Positions 31,371-44,755 of a stretch of 64,000 nt of DNA are shown one piece after another (positions within the stretch are counted from its first letter, which is position 1; the number at the start of each line of letters is the position of its first letter). Made by a program: the position numbers and the translations under genes. The notes below the pieces were generated by a model. The model was not told where the DNA came from. It searched no databases and saw nothing but the letters and a program-made list of their open reading frames with translations. The DNA is from Globisporangium splendens. Taxonomy: Eukaryota > Oomycota > Peronosporomycetes > Pythiales > Pythiaceae. Where the stretch lies: NCBI GenBank assembly GCA_006386115.1, contig VFIW01000006.1:599966-663965 (forward strand). Reading direction: 5' to 3'.

Positions 31371-32643
31371 GCTTCAGCGATTGCGTCGACTTGCTCCTAG
31401 CGCCGATGGCTTGAAAGGCAAGACCAAGTGACAGTTTGGTGGGCAGGAGGTGTCGAAGCGGGACAAAAAGACTCAAAAATGGTCCGACTAAACTCTAGAT
31501 CAGACCGGTCTCAGATCAGTAAAAAGGGTCAATTGACGGGTGCGGAGCCACGTTGGCACATTTCTACCTCGATTTTTAAAGCGCGCGCGATCGGCACTCT
31601 TGTCACGGACCCATCCAAGTTTGTCCCGAATGTTGCCCTTGCACGAGTAAAGCAGCCACCCACACGACCGCGAAAGCGCCAATGTCGTTCGCATGGACGA
31701 AGTGCAGGCTACCGCCATGGCGAAACTCCTGGGCACAATAGTCGTGCAGTCCACTGCGCTCGCTGCTTTCTCCGGCGGACGCTAAGGCAACACGAAGCTG
31801 CTGCATCAATACCATGCGGAAGCAAAGTCGTCCAGAGTATGGCGTTGTTCCACTACGATACTCAGCGCGAAAAGATGGCATCTTCTCGCAGCTCATACAC
31901 GCAGTACGCTGCAAGCAATGTATTGCACCTCAAGTGTTCATAAAGGACGCAGACGCTGGCGATCGCACCGGCAAAGATATTGAAGATAAGTGGCGTCAGC
32001 TCTCTCAACTGTACGATCGTGGCAAGCGCCGCTGTGACCCTGATGATGGAGACCAAGATGGAGCTACAGAGAGAGAGTGAGCTCTCATCTCTCTTACAGG
32101 TTTTGCCTCAGATCAGATCGGTGGAGAGAGGTTTGGGGGCTGGTTTCCTTGACGATGGGATGCAGTACGGCTTCAACTGCTGGCCACTCGGGTTCCCTCT
32201 CGGATTGTTTGGTAGCCAAATTAATAGTTGATCGAATTCAATAAATGCGTAGTCTTGTGTGTTTTTCTCCCTTCGATCAAAACGAGTATGCATTCGTAAT
32301 TGACCTTTATGAGATTACACAGGCATAGAAACCTCTGATTGCAGCATGGGCTCGGAGAAATCCAAATCTGCGTCCTCAGCACTTCAGACTGCTATTAGTG
32401 GCACGGACTGCATCAGCGTTTATTTCGATGCAAAATATACCCATCTGGATAAAATGCATTGCAGTTTATAGCTCATCTGTAACAAAACGTATACTGCGCT
32501 AAAGAGCCACTGGCAAAGCAGTTTTTCTCTGGCACGAGTCACTTGCTGGCCATCAACCACGCCAGCATTGATTGATGTCCCTCCTCGCTTGCATCAGAAT
32601 CGCATTTCCTCAGCAGCGAGCAGCCAGCGTACGCCCCGTGACA
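31371..32643. other. intergenic region
   Basis: About 1.27 kb between divergent genes. Open frames at 31428-31943 and 31862-32056 are not protein-like. No repeat or RNA gene was recognised. Confidence 0.4.
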
Positions 32644-33615
32644 ATGGCCAGCACCAGCAGCAACACCGTGCCGGACAAGTGGGACGCGTCTCGCATCGAG
32701 TCGCTCAAGGGCAAGGTCGTGGTGATCACGGGCGCCAACTCGGGCATCGGGTTCGTCGCGGCGCGCGAGATGGTGCGCAATGGCGCGCACGTGGTGCTCG
32801 CGTGCCGCAACGAGGAGCGCGGCAAGGCGGCCGTGCAGAAGCTCGAGAGCGAGCTCCAGGACGCCGCGCAGAGGGGCAAAGCCGAGTTCATGCAGCTCGA
32901 CGTGAGCGACCTGAGCAGCGTCAAGGAGTTCTCGAGCGCGTTCCTGGAGACCCACGACCGCCTCGACGTGCTCGTCAACAACGCCGGCATCATGGGGCTC
33001 CCCCACTCGCTCTCGGTCGACGGCGTCGAGAACCAGTTCGCGACCAACCACTTGGGTCACTTTGCGCTCACAACCCAGCTTTTCGATATCCTGAAGAAGA
33101 GCGCACCGTCGCGCGTGATCAACACGTCCAGCGTGGCGCACCGCGAGGCGAAACTCGACCTCGACAACATCGTTACGCCCAAGGAAAAGTACGCGCCGAT
33201 GAAGGTGTACTCCAACACGAAGCTCTACAACCTTGTGTTCACGATGGAGCTTGACCGCCGGCTCAAGGCGAGCGGTGTCGACGGTGTCTCGTCCATCGCC
33301 GTGCACCCGGGTGTGACCGACACCAACCTATTCAACGGCCCGCTCCAGGCCGGCTTCGCGGCGCGCATGACGATGAGGTTTGCCTCGCTCTTCCCGTTCT
33401 GGCAGAAGGTCGAGATGGGTGCGCTCCCGACGTTGTACGCGGCGACGGCCCCAGGCGTCAAGAGCGGTGACTACTACGGCTGCAACGGGTTCAAGAACTT
33501 CTGGGGCTACCCGACGCTCGAGGAACCGCAAAGCCAGAGTAAATCCGAAGCTGCCGGTGTGAGATTGTGGGACGTGAGCGAGCTGCTCGCAAAGCAAAAG
33601 TTCACTGTGAAGTAG
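32644..33615 (+). CDS. short-chain dehydrogenase/reductase 2 (retinol-dehydrogenase/WWOX-like)
   Basis: 323 aa from ATG 32644 (context ACAATGG). An upstream in-frame ATG at 32575 would add 23 residues with several Arg but has a poor context. Motifs are TGANSGIG, CRNEERG (NADPH preference), LDVSDLSSV, NNAG, NTSSVAHR, and YSNTK as the Tyr-Lys catalytic pair, then HPGVTDTNLF. It ends GYPTLEEPQSQSKSEAAG, clearly the same family as SDR 1 at 27789. The two flank the interrupted membrane-protein gene in opposite orientations. Unlike SDR 1 its chosen start (MASTSS) carries no myristoylation signal, so the two may differ in location. Confidence 0.92.
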   Translation: MASTSSNTVPDKWDASRIESLKGKVVVITGANSGIGFVAAREMVRNGAHVVLACRNEERGKAAVQKLESELQDAAQRGKAEFMQLDVSDLSSVKEFSSAFLETHDRLDVLVNNAGIMGLPHSLSVDGVENQFATNHLGHFALTTQLFDILKKSAPSRVINTSSVAHREAKLDLDNIVTPKEKYAPMKVYSNTKLYNLVFTMELDRRLKASGVDGVSSIAVHPGVTDTNLFNGPLQAGFAARMTMRFASLFPFWQKVEMGALPTLYAATAPGVKSGDYYGCNGFKNFWGYPTLEEPQSQSKSEAAGVRLWDVSELLAKQKFTVK

Positions 33616-34250
33616 ACGTAGTGATCTCCATGTCCTAAAGTAGGCAGTAGGCATTTTTTGTATCAAAAATCAACGTTTTTGCGAGACTAGCTGGGTGCTC
33701 TAGTTTCCGTCTTGCTGGCTGAAAATAGCGGCAGTGCTGGCTTCCGTTTCGCTCTTTGCTGTATTTGTCGGACGTTCTTCACCACGTGCAGCACACTCTA
33801 ACGCTGCAGCACCTCGGGGCATTTGCCATGCGACCAGATGCCGAACCGATATGTGATGCCGCAGAAACAACGCCCAAGTCAAGTCACGCAGTTCGCGTCG
33901 TCCGTGCTGAGGAACCTGACGGCGCTCCGGAAGCAATCGTTGCGTGAAGTTGGACGCTCCAAAGTCGCAGCCGGGAATGGGAGCTCGCCCGGCAAGACCG
34001 CGAGAAGCTGCAAGAGCATGAAAAGCGTGCGAAGTGGCCGCAGCAGCTGCAGCGGACGCACAGCGGGTCGTGCGGACGATGGGGATGACGTTGGGGCTCT
34101 ATCCTAGGAGTATGTGACGACAGCGCCTCCAGATCTGGTGGCAGCCCAGGACCACCGATGCACCCTCCAGATGCACAAATCCTCGACCAGGTCGGGTGAG
34201 GCTTCGCACTCGATACTGTCAAGTCCACGCGTACACTGAACAAGAATGAG
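33616..34250. other. intergenic region and channel 5' leader
   Basis: 635 bases without a convincing gene. Just before the channel start, an ATG at 34246 opens a seven-codon frame that overlaps the main ATG out of frame, a possible small upstream ORF. Confidence 0.4.
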
Positions 34251-37200
34251 ATGCTCTTTGAGCCGCTGAACCCATTGCGGCCGCCGATTCGACGCAACAG
34301 CCACAGCAAGAAGCAACTCTCGAATCAAACTGGCGAGGAGGCTGCCTCTGCTACAATAGAAAGAGAAGACAACGAGCGGCTTATTGGCAAACACGAAACG
34401 TTGTATGCGGCGTACGACGTAGCAAGCGCCACCACCTACCGCAGCGTCCGTGACAGCAATGACGAAGATGGCGGAGAAGACGAAGGCGAAGACGGTGACG
34501 GTGAAAGTGAGGGAGAGGGCTCCCGCGCGTACCATCAGGCGCTCACGGCAGAGGACCAAGACGAACTGGCGTACTTCTCGCAGCGGATCGGCAACTCCGA
34601 CTTCAAACTTGCGCGGCGGCTCGTGATCCACCCGCACGGCCGCACGCGTGCATTCTGGGACACGATCCTCATGTTCCTCATCAGCTGTAAGTGGCTTTTG
34701 TCTAGTTCTTCTGGTGTTGTGAGTTTGGACCAGTGTTGACGCTTAGTATCGCTTCGTTCTTTTTGATTTGTGCACGCTGACGATCAGGGATTCTCGTGGT
34801 GGTGCCACTAGAGCTGAGCTTCAAGGAGCTCGATCCGCACATCCGACGCACCCTCCTGCGCTTTGACCTGTTTGTTGACTCCATGTTTGCCATCAACATC
34901 TTTCTCAAGTAAAGTCATCTCTCTATGTTGCCTGTCTCCGTGGGTCATAATGGAAGCACTGACGATCAGTGGCTGGTGTGTGTGAACAGCTTCAACACGG
35001 GCATCGAACGCGACGGCAAACTGCATTTTTTGTTCCGGTCCATCTACCGGCACTACTTGCGCGGTTGGTTCTTCCCCGACGTGATCTGGACGCTGCCGCT
35101 GTATGCACTTGTCGAATCCAAGGACCCGCACACGTATTCTTCGCACGCAACATTCTTGCGATTTGCACAAACACACACGCGGCTGTACACATGCTTCCGA
35201 TGCAGTCGGTTTCTGCGCGTGTTCGAACTTCCGCATCTCCAGCGGCGGCTCGAGTACTCGCTGCTCATCCCATCCAGGATCAGTAGCCTCGAGAGTTTCA
35301 TGTACGTTGTCGTTGCGCTCTCGCACGTGTTCAGGTACGACGAACGCCTTCATTGCCTGCGTCAATCTCCTTGAAAGCCATCCATTCGATGCCAGTGCGA
35401 TCGGTTTCACATCGCACTTGTTAGCTGTATGTTTGCGCACCTGGTGTTTGGGGACCAGGAGCATCTGGCGATCGCGACCGAGTCCAATTTGCTGGAAAAC
35501 GACGAACTCCAGACCAAGTGCATCGCGTCGTTCTACCGGTCCATGATGACGATGACCACGGTTGGCTGCGGCGACAGTACGCTTCATCGAAACTGCTTTT
35601 TGATCGGTTTATGGCGTTGTTGTCCTCACCGTGGCGACGTTCTTCTCTTGTCATTTTCTATTTAGTCACGGTGCGCACGAACACAGGTCGACTCTTTTCG
35701 CTCGCGGCCATGGTCGTCGGCGGCGGCATCTTTGCGTACGGCATCTCAAACGTCGTCGCGCTTTCCCAGCAGCTCTACGTCGACGAGACCGAGCATCGCC
35801 ACAAGATGGACAATGTCAACACGTTCATGCACACACGCTCCTTGCCCCGCAAGCTCCGGGACGAGATCCGCACCAATTTCTTCCACATGCGCAAAGCCAT
35901 GCGTGAGAGCAAGCAGCACGACTATGAGATCTTCCAGCAGATGTCGCGCACGCTGCAATCGAACGTCGCGGCGTTGTTCTGTCAGGAGATGATGCCGCGC
36001 AAGATGCCGTTCCTCGCCGGTTGCAACGCCGAATTTATCCACGAGTTGTATCTGTCCATGGAAGTCAAGTGCTACTTGCCGGGCGAAGATATCATCTGGC
36101 AGGACGACTACGGCACCGAGATGTACTTCCTCTTTGTCGGCCACGTTCAAGTGTTCCTGAGTCACACCAAAGTCGCGGCACTGGGTCCGAACGCGTTTTT
36201 CGGCGAATTCGGCATTTTCAACCCGAAGAAACCGCGGCTCGCGACGATCCAGGCGCTTGACTTCTGCGAAACCCACTGCATCCAACGCTGTGAACTCTTC
36301 CGCATCCTCGTATGCCATCCATTTATGCTACGCACGATCCAGCAGCTCGCGACGCTCCGGTCCCGGAAAGCGCTTAATATCTTGTACGAAAGCGGTGGGA
36401 AATCGCGCACACTGCTTCAGGGACTCGCGTCCATGTGGCTCCAAGAGGGTATCCTGGCGTTGCTTCCGCGTGAACTTGTGGCGTCCAAGGACGAGTTCCC
36501 GTCGCTGCAGGAGTACCTGCCCGTGACGCCGATCATGGCGTTCACAAGTGCTGCTGGGTGTCGCGCCTCGGTGCGGGCCAGTTTCATGAATGCATCGGGT
36601 CCAGACGCTAACGCTGCTGGAGGTGGAACCACAAGTCGTCACAAATCGGTCGTCGTCATGAACGGCGGCGCTGAGCCCCCATCGACGACAATGAGGACAT
36701 TGAACCAGCTGAGAGGCAATGTACCGTCGAGTGCAGGGAAATCTGCTCCCCAGCGTCGCACGTTGATCGGAGCAGCCGATAAAGGACATTTGATGAAAAC
36801 GCTCGCGAGTATTGGACACCAGCGCTCCGTGGAGTTCTTCGATCAAGAGAAAGCTCACGGCAGAGCTAACAAGTCAGAGAGAGAAGCCACCGGCAGCACT
36901 GGTCCTACTCCAAGCAGCACCGGCATTTCAACTCTTCCGCCGCTGCCTTCGATAAGCGACGAGCGCATGGACACGCTGATGCGCCAGACACACGAGGTCG
37001 TCAAACGACAGGAGCTGCTTGACGAACAATTACAGGGACTACTGACAGCGCTGGCCGATGATCCACATGGCCTCAACCGATTCCGCGAACACTACCAGCT
37101 GAACGCGGCACCAGCACCTCTTGTCCGCGAGCACTCGCAGTACTTCCACCGTAGTCAAAGCATCCGTGAAGGTGATGAAGGGCGACACGCAAAATCGTAG
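34251..37200 (+). CDS. cyclic-nucleotide-binding-domain potassium channel (EAG/HCN/CNG superfamily)
   Basis: Exons 34251-34686, 34788-34908, 34990-35133, 35206-35334, 35425-35576 and 35666-37200, all in phase, give 838 aa. An acidic N-terminus leads to S1 (FWDTILMFLISWILVVVPLE), S2, S3 (DVIWTLPLY) and an S4-like stretch with few Arg (RFLRVFELPHLQRRLEY). S5 follows, then the pore loop with filter TVGCGD at about 322-327 and S6 (LAAMVVGGGIFAYGISNVV). A C-linker and a cyclic-nucleotide-binding fold (about 469-535: LPGEDIIWQDDYGTEMYFLF, FFGEFGIF) follow. The long C-terminal tail is low-complexity with a coiled segment. Cys in place of Tyr in the filter is known in some channels but unusual. The weak S4 suggests modest voltage dependence. 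Exon 3 end and exon 4 start are the least certain joins. Confidence 0.9.
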
Positions 37201-37369
37201 TCACGCACTTACCTTCTGAGCCAGACTCACACCCCACAGCTTTTTTCGAAAGCAAACCAAATTCTATTATGATAAGAGGGCAGTAGTCTATCCAGTTTTT
37301 TTTTCACAAATGCGAAAAAGAGATACCGTGTTCGAGGTGGTTGTGTCCAGCGTGGCTTGGCTTGGAGAG

Positions 37370-39284
<1,915 letters not shown>

Positions 39285-42200
39285 ATGGCCGACGCGCGCG
39301 GCTACGACCACAACAATGACGATTACAACCTCCAGCGTCACAACGCGCCGCATGCAGACGACGCACCACCGTCAGCAGGCACGAGCGTGTTCAGCACGTC
39401 AAGCGTCGACCAGTTCCTGCGCGACAACGGGTTCAACCTCGAGGACCACGGTGGCGCCGACCTGTCGTCCATGAGCGGCGGCGACGACGACGATTCGCTG
39501 GAGCAGCAGTTCGATTTACTACGAAGCCACGGAGTGGAGTACGGCAGCGTACTACAACAGCAAGGCGATGTACGTGGTGGAGAAGATGAGGAGGAGGGAG
39601 AGACTGCGTCGCCGCGTCATGGACATTCGTTTCGCGGCACCCAGTCGGCCAGCGAAGAGGAAGAGCCGACGACACCGCGGTTTACGCTCTTCCACGAAGA
39701 AGATGCAAAAGATCTACGCATACTGTCTGATGGCGATGATGCCGATGAGGAAGAGCGACGCAGTGGGCGTAATCAGCGACAATCGGAACAGGCAGGCGAC
39801 GCAGTTGATGAGAACTCGCTCGACCGATCGATGATTCTTGGGACCAGGTCGATGTTTTCCGATGAGTTATCCAGTACTGGCACGGGTGAGCACTCTCGCA
39901 TCGCGCAGAGTTTGCAGGAGGAAGAAGGAGAGCTGCATGCCGCGAGACGGGAACCATCGTCAGTGCAACAAGGTCCATTGACCCCTGCGCCAAGCCATCG
40001 CGAATTTCAGCCGAAATTGATGCGTCCACATCGTGTCTCGTCTTCTCGTTCTTCGTCGCCATCTTCCTCCTTGCCGTCGTCCTTTTCCACGGGCTCGCAT
40101 CGAGTGCAGGACGATGAGCTCAGCGATGCCCTCGGTGTGACCGCGTCGACTCCCGACCACGAGGCAAGCGCCATTATGCGAGCCAGCAGCAGTGTCCGAG
40201 CCTCAAAACGGTCGTCTGCCGTGCAACGACACTCAAATGTTGCAAGGACTACTCCAGGCACCGTTCTGCGCTCGCTGTTTCATGCCCAGGAGGAGGAAGA
40301 AGAGCAAAAAGAAAATGAGTCGATGGGAATGAATACGGGAGCAGCCACCAGACAGCACGAACAGTCTGGAGTGAGTGACTCGAACCTTCCGTCACGCCAA
40401 CGTATCTCTACTGCCCAAGAAGCAAAGGAAGAGGAGCCATTTTCGGAGTCTGAGGTTGGGGAAAGATCGTGGAGTGCGCTAAATGATCTCTTGCGGAAAA
40501 ACGGGCTGCAAGTCATGCAGCTTCAGAAAGTTGACGTCCGCGCACTCAGGACTAGTGAAGACGGGGAAGTCACGATCCCAGTGCGGGAGTCGCTGTTTAA
40601 TCTCGTTCAGGACATGGCGCTGCAGCTCGAGCGAAAAAATCAGGTATGTGTGCTTTTAAGATTGCTTTGAAACCATAGCAAACACTCCTTTGTAAAGGTA
40701 CTCGGATCTGATCGTGGCTGCTGATACATTCGATAGATTATCCAAGATATCATTTTGGAGTCGAATCGCAATTCCAAGGAGCACAGTCGAGCCGAAGGAA
40801 ACTTGGCGTCTATCGAGAAAAAGAATGAGGATATCCAAAATACCCTCAGCACAGCCAAAGCGGAGATAGTTCGACTCAAGGCACGACATTGCTGTGTGCT
40901 GATTTACGCGATCCATTGTAGGTATATCCTGATGAGCTTGTGTTACCCCTCGTATGTTATCTTAGGCAAAAATGATGCAAGACCAAGAAGACGCAAACGA
41001 GCAAGCGAAGAAGTTGAAGCAATCGTGCCTGAAATTGCAGCAGCAACTCAAGGTCAGCGAGCACCGAGTGAAGGCGAAAGAGGTCCTCGTGGATCGGATG
41101 CAACAGAAGCTTCAGCAACAAGTGGACAAGGAAAGTTTGAACAAAACTCGCGATCGTCAAGTGTTTCGCCAAATCCAGCAGCGTGATGCCAGGAAAGCGA
41201 ATGCACGTGACAATCAGTCACTCGAATATATCAGTGTGTACGAAGCGCAGCGGGAGCAGATGCAGGAAGAGATTGACCAATTGAAGAGCCAGGTGACAGC
41301 TTTGAATGCGGAACTGCGCGACAAGGAAAACTATATTGCCCGCAAAGCAACAGCTGCTCGTGAAATGAGCATCGCCTGGGACGACGAAGTTGATAATCAG
41401 AACGTAGCGAGCCCCGTTTACTCATCCTATGAAAGACGGCGGAACACACCAACATCTGTCGCATCGGACGATATGATACTTGAGCGCCTGGAAGCTGCTC
41501 GTCGCGAACAAGAGCAAGCAGCAGCCAAATTGCGTCGCCGTGAAGCTGCCATGATCAAGAAAGTGAGCATGATTGAGCAGGAACTGCTGCTGGCCCACGA
41601 AACGATTGGCGAATTGAAAGAAGAAAATGCGAATCTTGTGTTGGAGGCGGAGTCTCGGCCTAGTATTCGTGACTACCGCCTAAGCCAACGGCGTATTCAT
41701 CAACTGGAGCATCAAGTTTCGGAAAGCAAACTAGCGCTTGAAGAGGCGACGGATCTGCATGAGCTACGCAAGTACATGGGAACCAAAGAGCTGATCGAGC
41801 GTGATCGTCTGAATCACCGTTTGCATCTCAACCGACTGAATACGCTACCGAGGGAAACGACTTTGGAGGTGGTAAAAGAGGTCTGTCGAGTCTTAAATCT
41901 TACAGACATCACGCTGATCGCACCGAGTCTTGAGAAACTGTGCCACGTGGTTGCCGCGGTACCTCGAATGGAAAAGTTTATTCGAGACGTCTGTGGGTTC
42001 GTGTTCTTGAGCCTCCATGAGGACGTCGATGCACAAAATGTGAATACATTTGGCTTTGAGCTGGAGCAAGTGCTACCGACGTTACAACAATGGTCATCAG
42101 AGCGTCGAAAGCTTCATGCTCTGGAGGTACGTATCGATTATTGCTGCTTTCTAGGCGCTGAACGGAAAGGAAGGAGTTGAAACGATTGTTTTCTTCACCT

Positions 42201-43177
42201 TTGTTGGTTTGCTACAGGAGTTCAAAACAGCCATCGTCTCCGAGCTTTGCAAACGATCAGTCGAACCCAGCATCCTGTCCGATGATAAGGAGAATGGAAA
42301 TGCCCAAAGTACGCGAACAACCTTGTCTCGTGCGATTCATATAGTCTCTGAGCTCGTGGAGTTGGAGAAGAATGTGTTGCATCATCGTGAGATTTACAGC
42401 CAAGCAGCAACTGAAATCGAGGTAAGCAGACTGAGTTCACTGCAATTTGGTGTGCATACTTGTATCTACGAGCTAGACTAATTGATGCGTTATACTGGGG
42501 AAAGCGTCGTCCGAGCGTGCTGGTGAACCAAATTGTACGCCATTTTTCCCACCTGTTCCAAGTCAAGAGCATTGAAGGCGTGCTTCCGAAAATCAATGTG
42601 AGTCTTTGTGAGGGAACTTGTCGTTCACTGGTCGTGACCTGCTCTTAATACTCATACCTCGTTCTTGTCTCCAGGAAATCTATTTGTTTACGAATGAAAT
42701 GACCAATTTCCTGAATGTTGTTCGTGGGCTCCTGAACCTAAGTGAGTGCGCATGGCGATGTTTGTTTTTGTAGAAGACCTTCATCTCTAACGCTTTTCCA
42801 TGTCCATTGCTGATTTGATAGAGAAAGAGACGTCCGTAGTTGCCTGCCTCAATGCCATTCGAGAAAAGATCGAAGAGGACGGCGCGTCACCACGTTCGCC
42901 CGATATGGAAAGACGAAAGAACACAGCCCCGAATGTCTCTGCAAGATCCGAAGAGCCAAATTTCGTTGTGGAAAAGAACTCAAAGGCCGATCGTGCTGGT
43001 GGAAGTGCAGGACTGGCAGGGGTGCGCGAAGTTCGTGAGATGTCCATCCTGATCCGAGAGCTAAAGCGCGAACTTGGTGCTGCGACCATGCGCGAGATTC
43101 TTCCCCGGACCAAGCGCCTCATGGAACTACTGAGCTTATCGATTCACAACAATAGCGTCGACGAAGATGATGATTAG
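39285..43177 (+). CDS. CEP70-like centrosomal coiled-coil protein
   Basis: Proposed exons 39285-40643, 40737-40880, 40966-42126, 42218-42421, 42505-42597, 42675-42741 and 42822-43177 give 1127 aa in phase. The first 400 residues are acidic and disordered. Residues about 420-760 form long coiled coils. The C-terminal third is globular: LPRETTLEVVKEVCRVLNL, then VPRMEKFIRDVCGFVF, then VNQIVRHFSHLFQVKSIEGV and LPKINEIYLFTNEMTNFLN. The last segment, HFxxLFxVxSxxGVxPxxNE(I/V)Y, matches vertebrate CEP70, which binds gamma-tubulin and builds centrosomal microtubules and cilia. Oomycetes keep centrioles and flagellate zoospores, so this fits. The end of exon 2 is ambiguous: AAG|GC at 40880 (a GC-AG intron) or T|GT at 40895, both in phase. 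Confidence 0.75.
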
Positions 43178-43715
43178 CTGTATCGCATCCGCATTGCTGC
43201 GCAGGTGCTTGATAACCGGCTAGTACGCTCAAGAATCCAGAGGTTTGGCAGAAAAGCTGACAGATTGGGAATATGGCCGGCTAGTTTGTGTCGCTTTGGA
43301 TGATCGAGCATGTCTGTTTTACTTTTGTGTGGCTGTTTTACTTTCAACTTCGACGTGTGGGAGTTGTTTGTGATAGGAATCTGATTACGCGGGATTGGCA
43401 AAAAGACGGCTTCTGTTGCATGATTGCGACGAAGAATCAACCTCACAACGGTGCTTTCTCAGCTTTTCGCTCAGGAAAAACGTGCGTTTCCTCGTACCCC
43501 AGCCCGCAAAGCTTGCTCGCCATGAATGTGTGTGTGTGTGTCGCTTGCAGTCCATCGCTCTGCCGTCGACACGTTCGCTCTAGTCTTCCGTTTCAGAGGA
43601 TGCATTCCGATGGAAAGCTGAAAACACGCGCTCATTCAGTGTTTTCTCACAAAAGCTGAGTTTCTTTAGAGCGGACAAGACGTTTCAGCGGCGAAAAAAG
43701 AGCCCACGCGATGCC
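43178..43715. other. intergenic region
   Basis: 538 bases between the CEP70-like stop and the SWEET pseudogene. A (TG)n tract lies near 43528-43540. No gene is seen. Confidence 0.4.
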
Positions 43716-44595
43716 ATGTCGACATTAGAGCTTGTTGTGGAGATCCTCGCGTCGACGTCCGCAGTGCACATGTGCTTCAGCCCAGCGCCTACGATGCTTC
43801 GAATCCACCGGCAAAAGACCACGGGTGCATGCCAGTGCTCCCACTTGTAACCCAGTGGTTGTACAACCATATCTGGCAAGTCTTTTTAGCGTATCCCGGA
43901 CCTTGTTCTTTTGTATTGACGCTTGCTGTTTGCTCATTTGTCTAGGATGCTGTACGGGTACATCGCTCGAGAGTACTTTCCGTTAGTCGCCACCTACGTT
44001 GTCGGCAGCTTGTTGAGCATCGGCTTCCTCATTATTTACTATTCCAGCGCCAGCATCCACCAGCGCGCTGAAGTATCGCGATTAATTGCAGTCACGCTTC
44101 TGTTCAACGTTGTGACGAGTGCATACGTGTTCACTGGAAACTCTTGGCAGCCACATAACCAGGTAGCACAAGTCGTTGGCGCAATTGCCATCGCGTGTGG
44201 CTTTTTGCTGTATGCGTCGCCACTCGCGACGATATCCCGGGTCGTACGAACGACAAGCACTGCATCCACCCCATCGCGATGGTAACTGTCGGAGCGATCA
44301 GCGATGCGATTTGGATTGTCCACAACGTGCTGTAGCACGCCCTCATTATCGCGATCCCGACCGTCGTGAACACGAGGCTATACGCCGCACAGCTTATCTT
44401 GTCACCGTGTATCATCCGAGTCAGCCATTGCTCAAGGTCTTGCTGTTTCGTGATCGTCGCCGTGAAGTATCTGCGAGTCTGGCTCCAGTCCTTTCAACTA
44501 GAAGTACGCATGAAGATGTCACCCTTGAGCATTTCGAGACGTCAGCGTATGAAGAGCTACGCTCCCCGCTGCCTCATTTCGCTATTGCAGTCTAA
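43716..44595 (+). pseudogene. SWEET/MtN3 sugar transporter pseudogene
   Basis: The former exon 1 begins MSTLELVVEILASTSAVHMC and LRIHRQKTTG, then loses one base near 43832 so that VLPLVTQWLYNHIW continues in another frame. The intron (43877-43945) now has a GC donor (TG|GCAAGT). Exon 2 resumes at 43946 with MLYGYIAREYFPLVATYVVG through GFLLYASPLATISRVVRT. A second single-base loss near 44270 changes frame again, and a TAG at 44333-44335 interrupts the recovered frame (HNV-L-stop). The layout and intron position match the intact SWEET at 44756-45720, and the two lie tail to tail. SWEETs are seven-helix sugar uniporters or exporters. This copy cannot make one. Confidence 0.9.
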
Positions 44596-44755
44596 ACGCC
44601 AAGTAATCCAGGTATGAAGCGCATAGAAATATCAATGGACAATAGAACGAGCGTAATCCTCGTGCAAGAAGAGCAAAAATGAGGTATCATTGATTCTTGA
44701 ACTGGTCTGAGTTGTCTGGTGTAGTGACGGCCTTATATTACATGATGCCTGCGGA

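Noticed and set aside
32539..33306. 255-codon minus-strand frame opposite SDR 2
   Set aside because: Mirror of the SDR coding frame; His/Arg/Val-rich with no motif.
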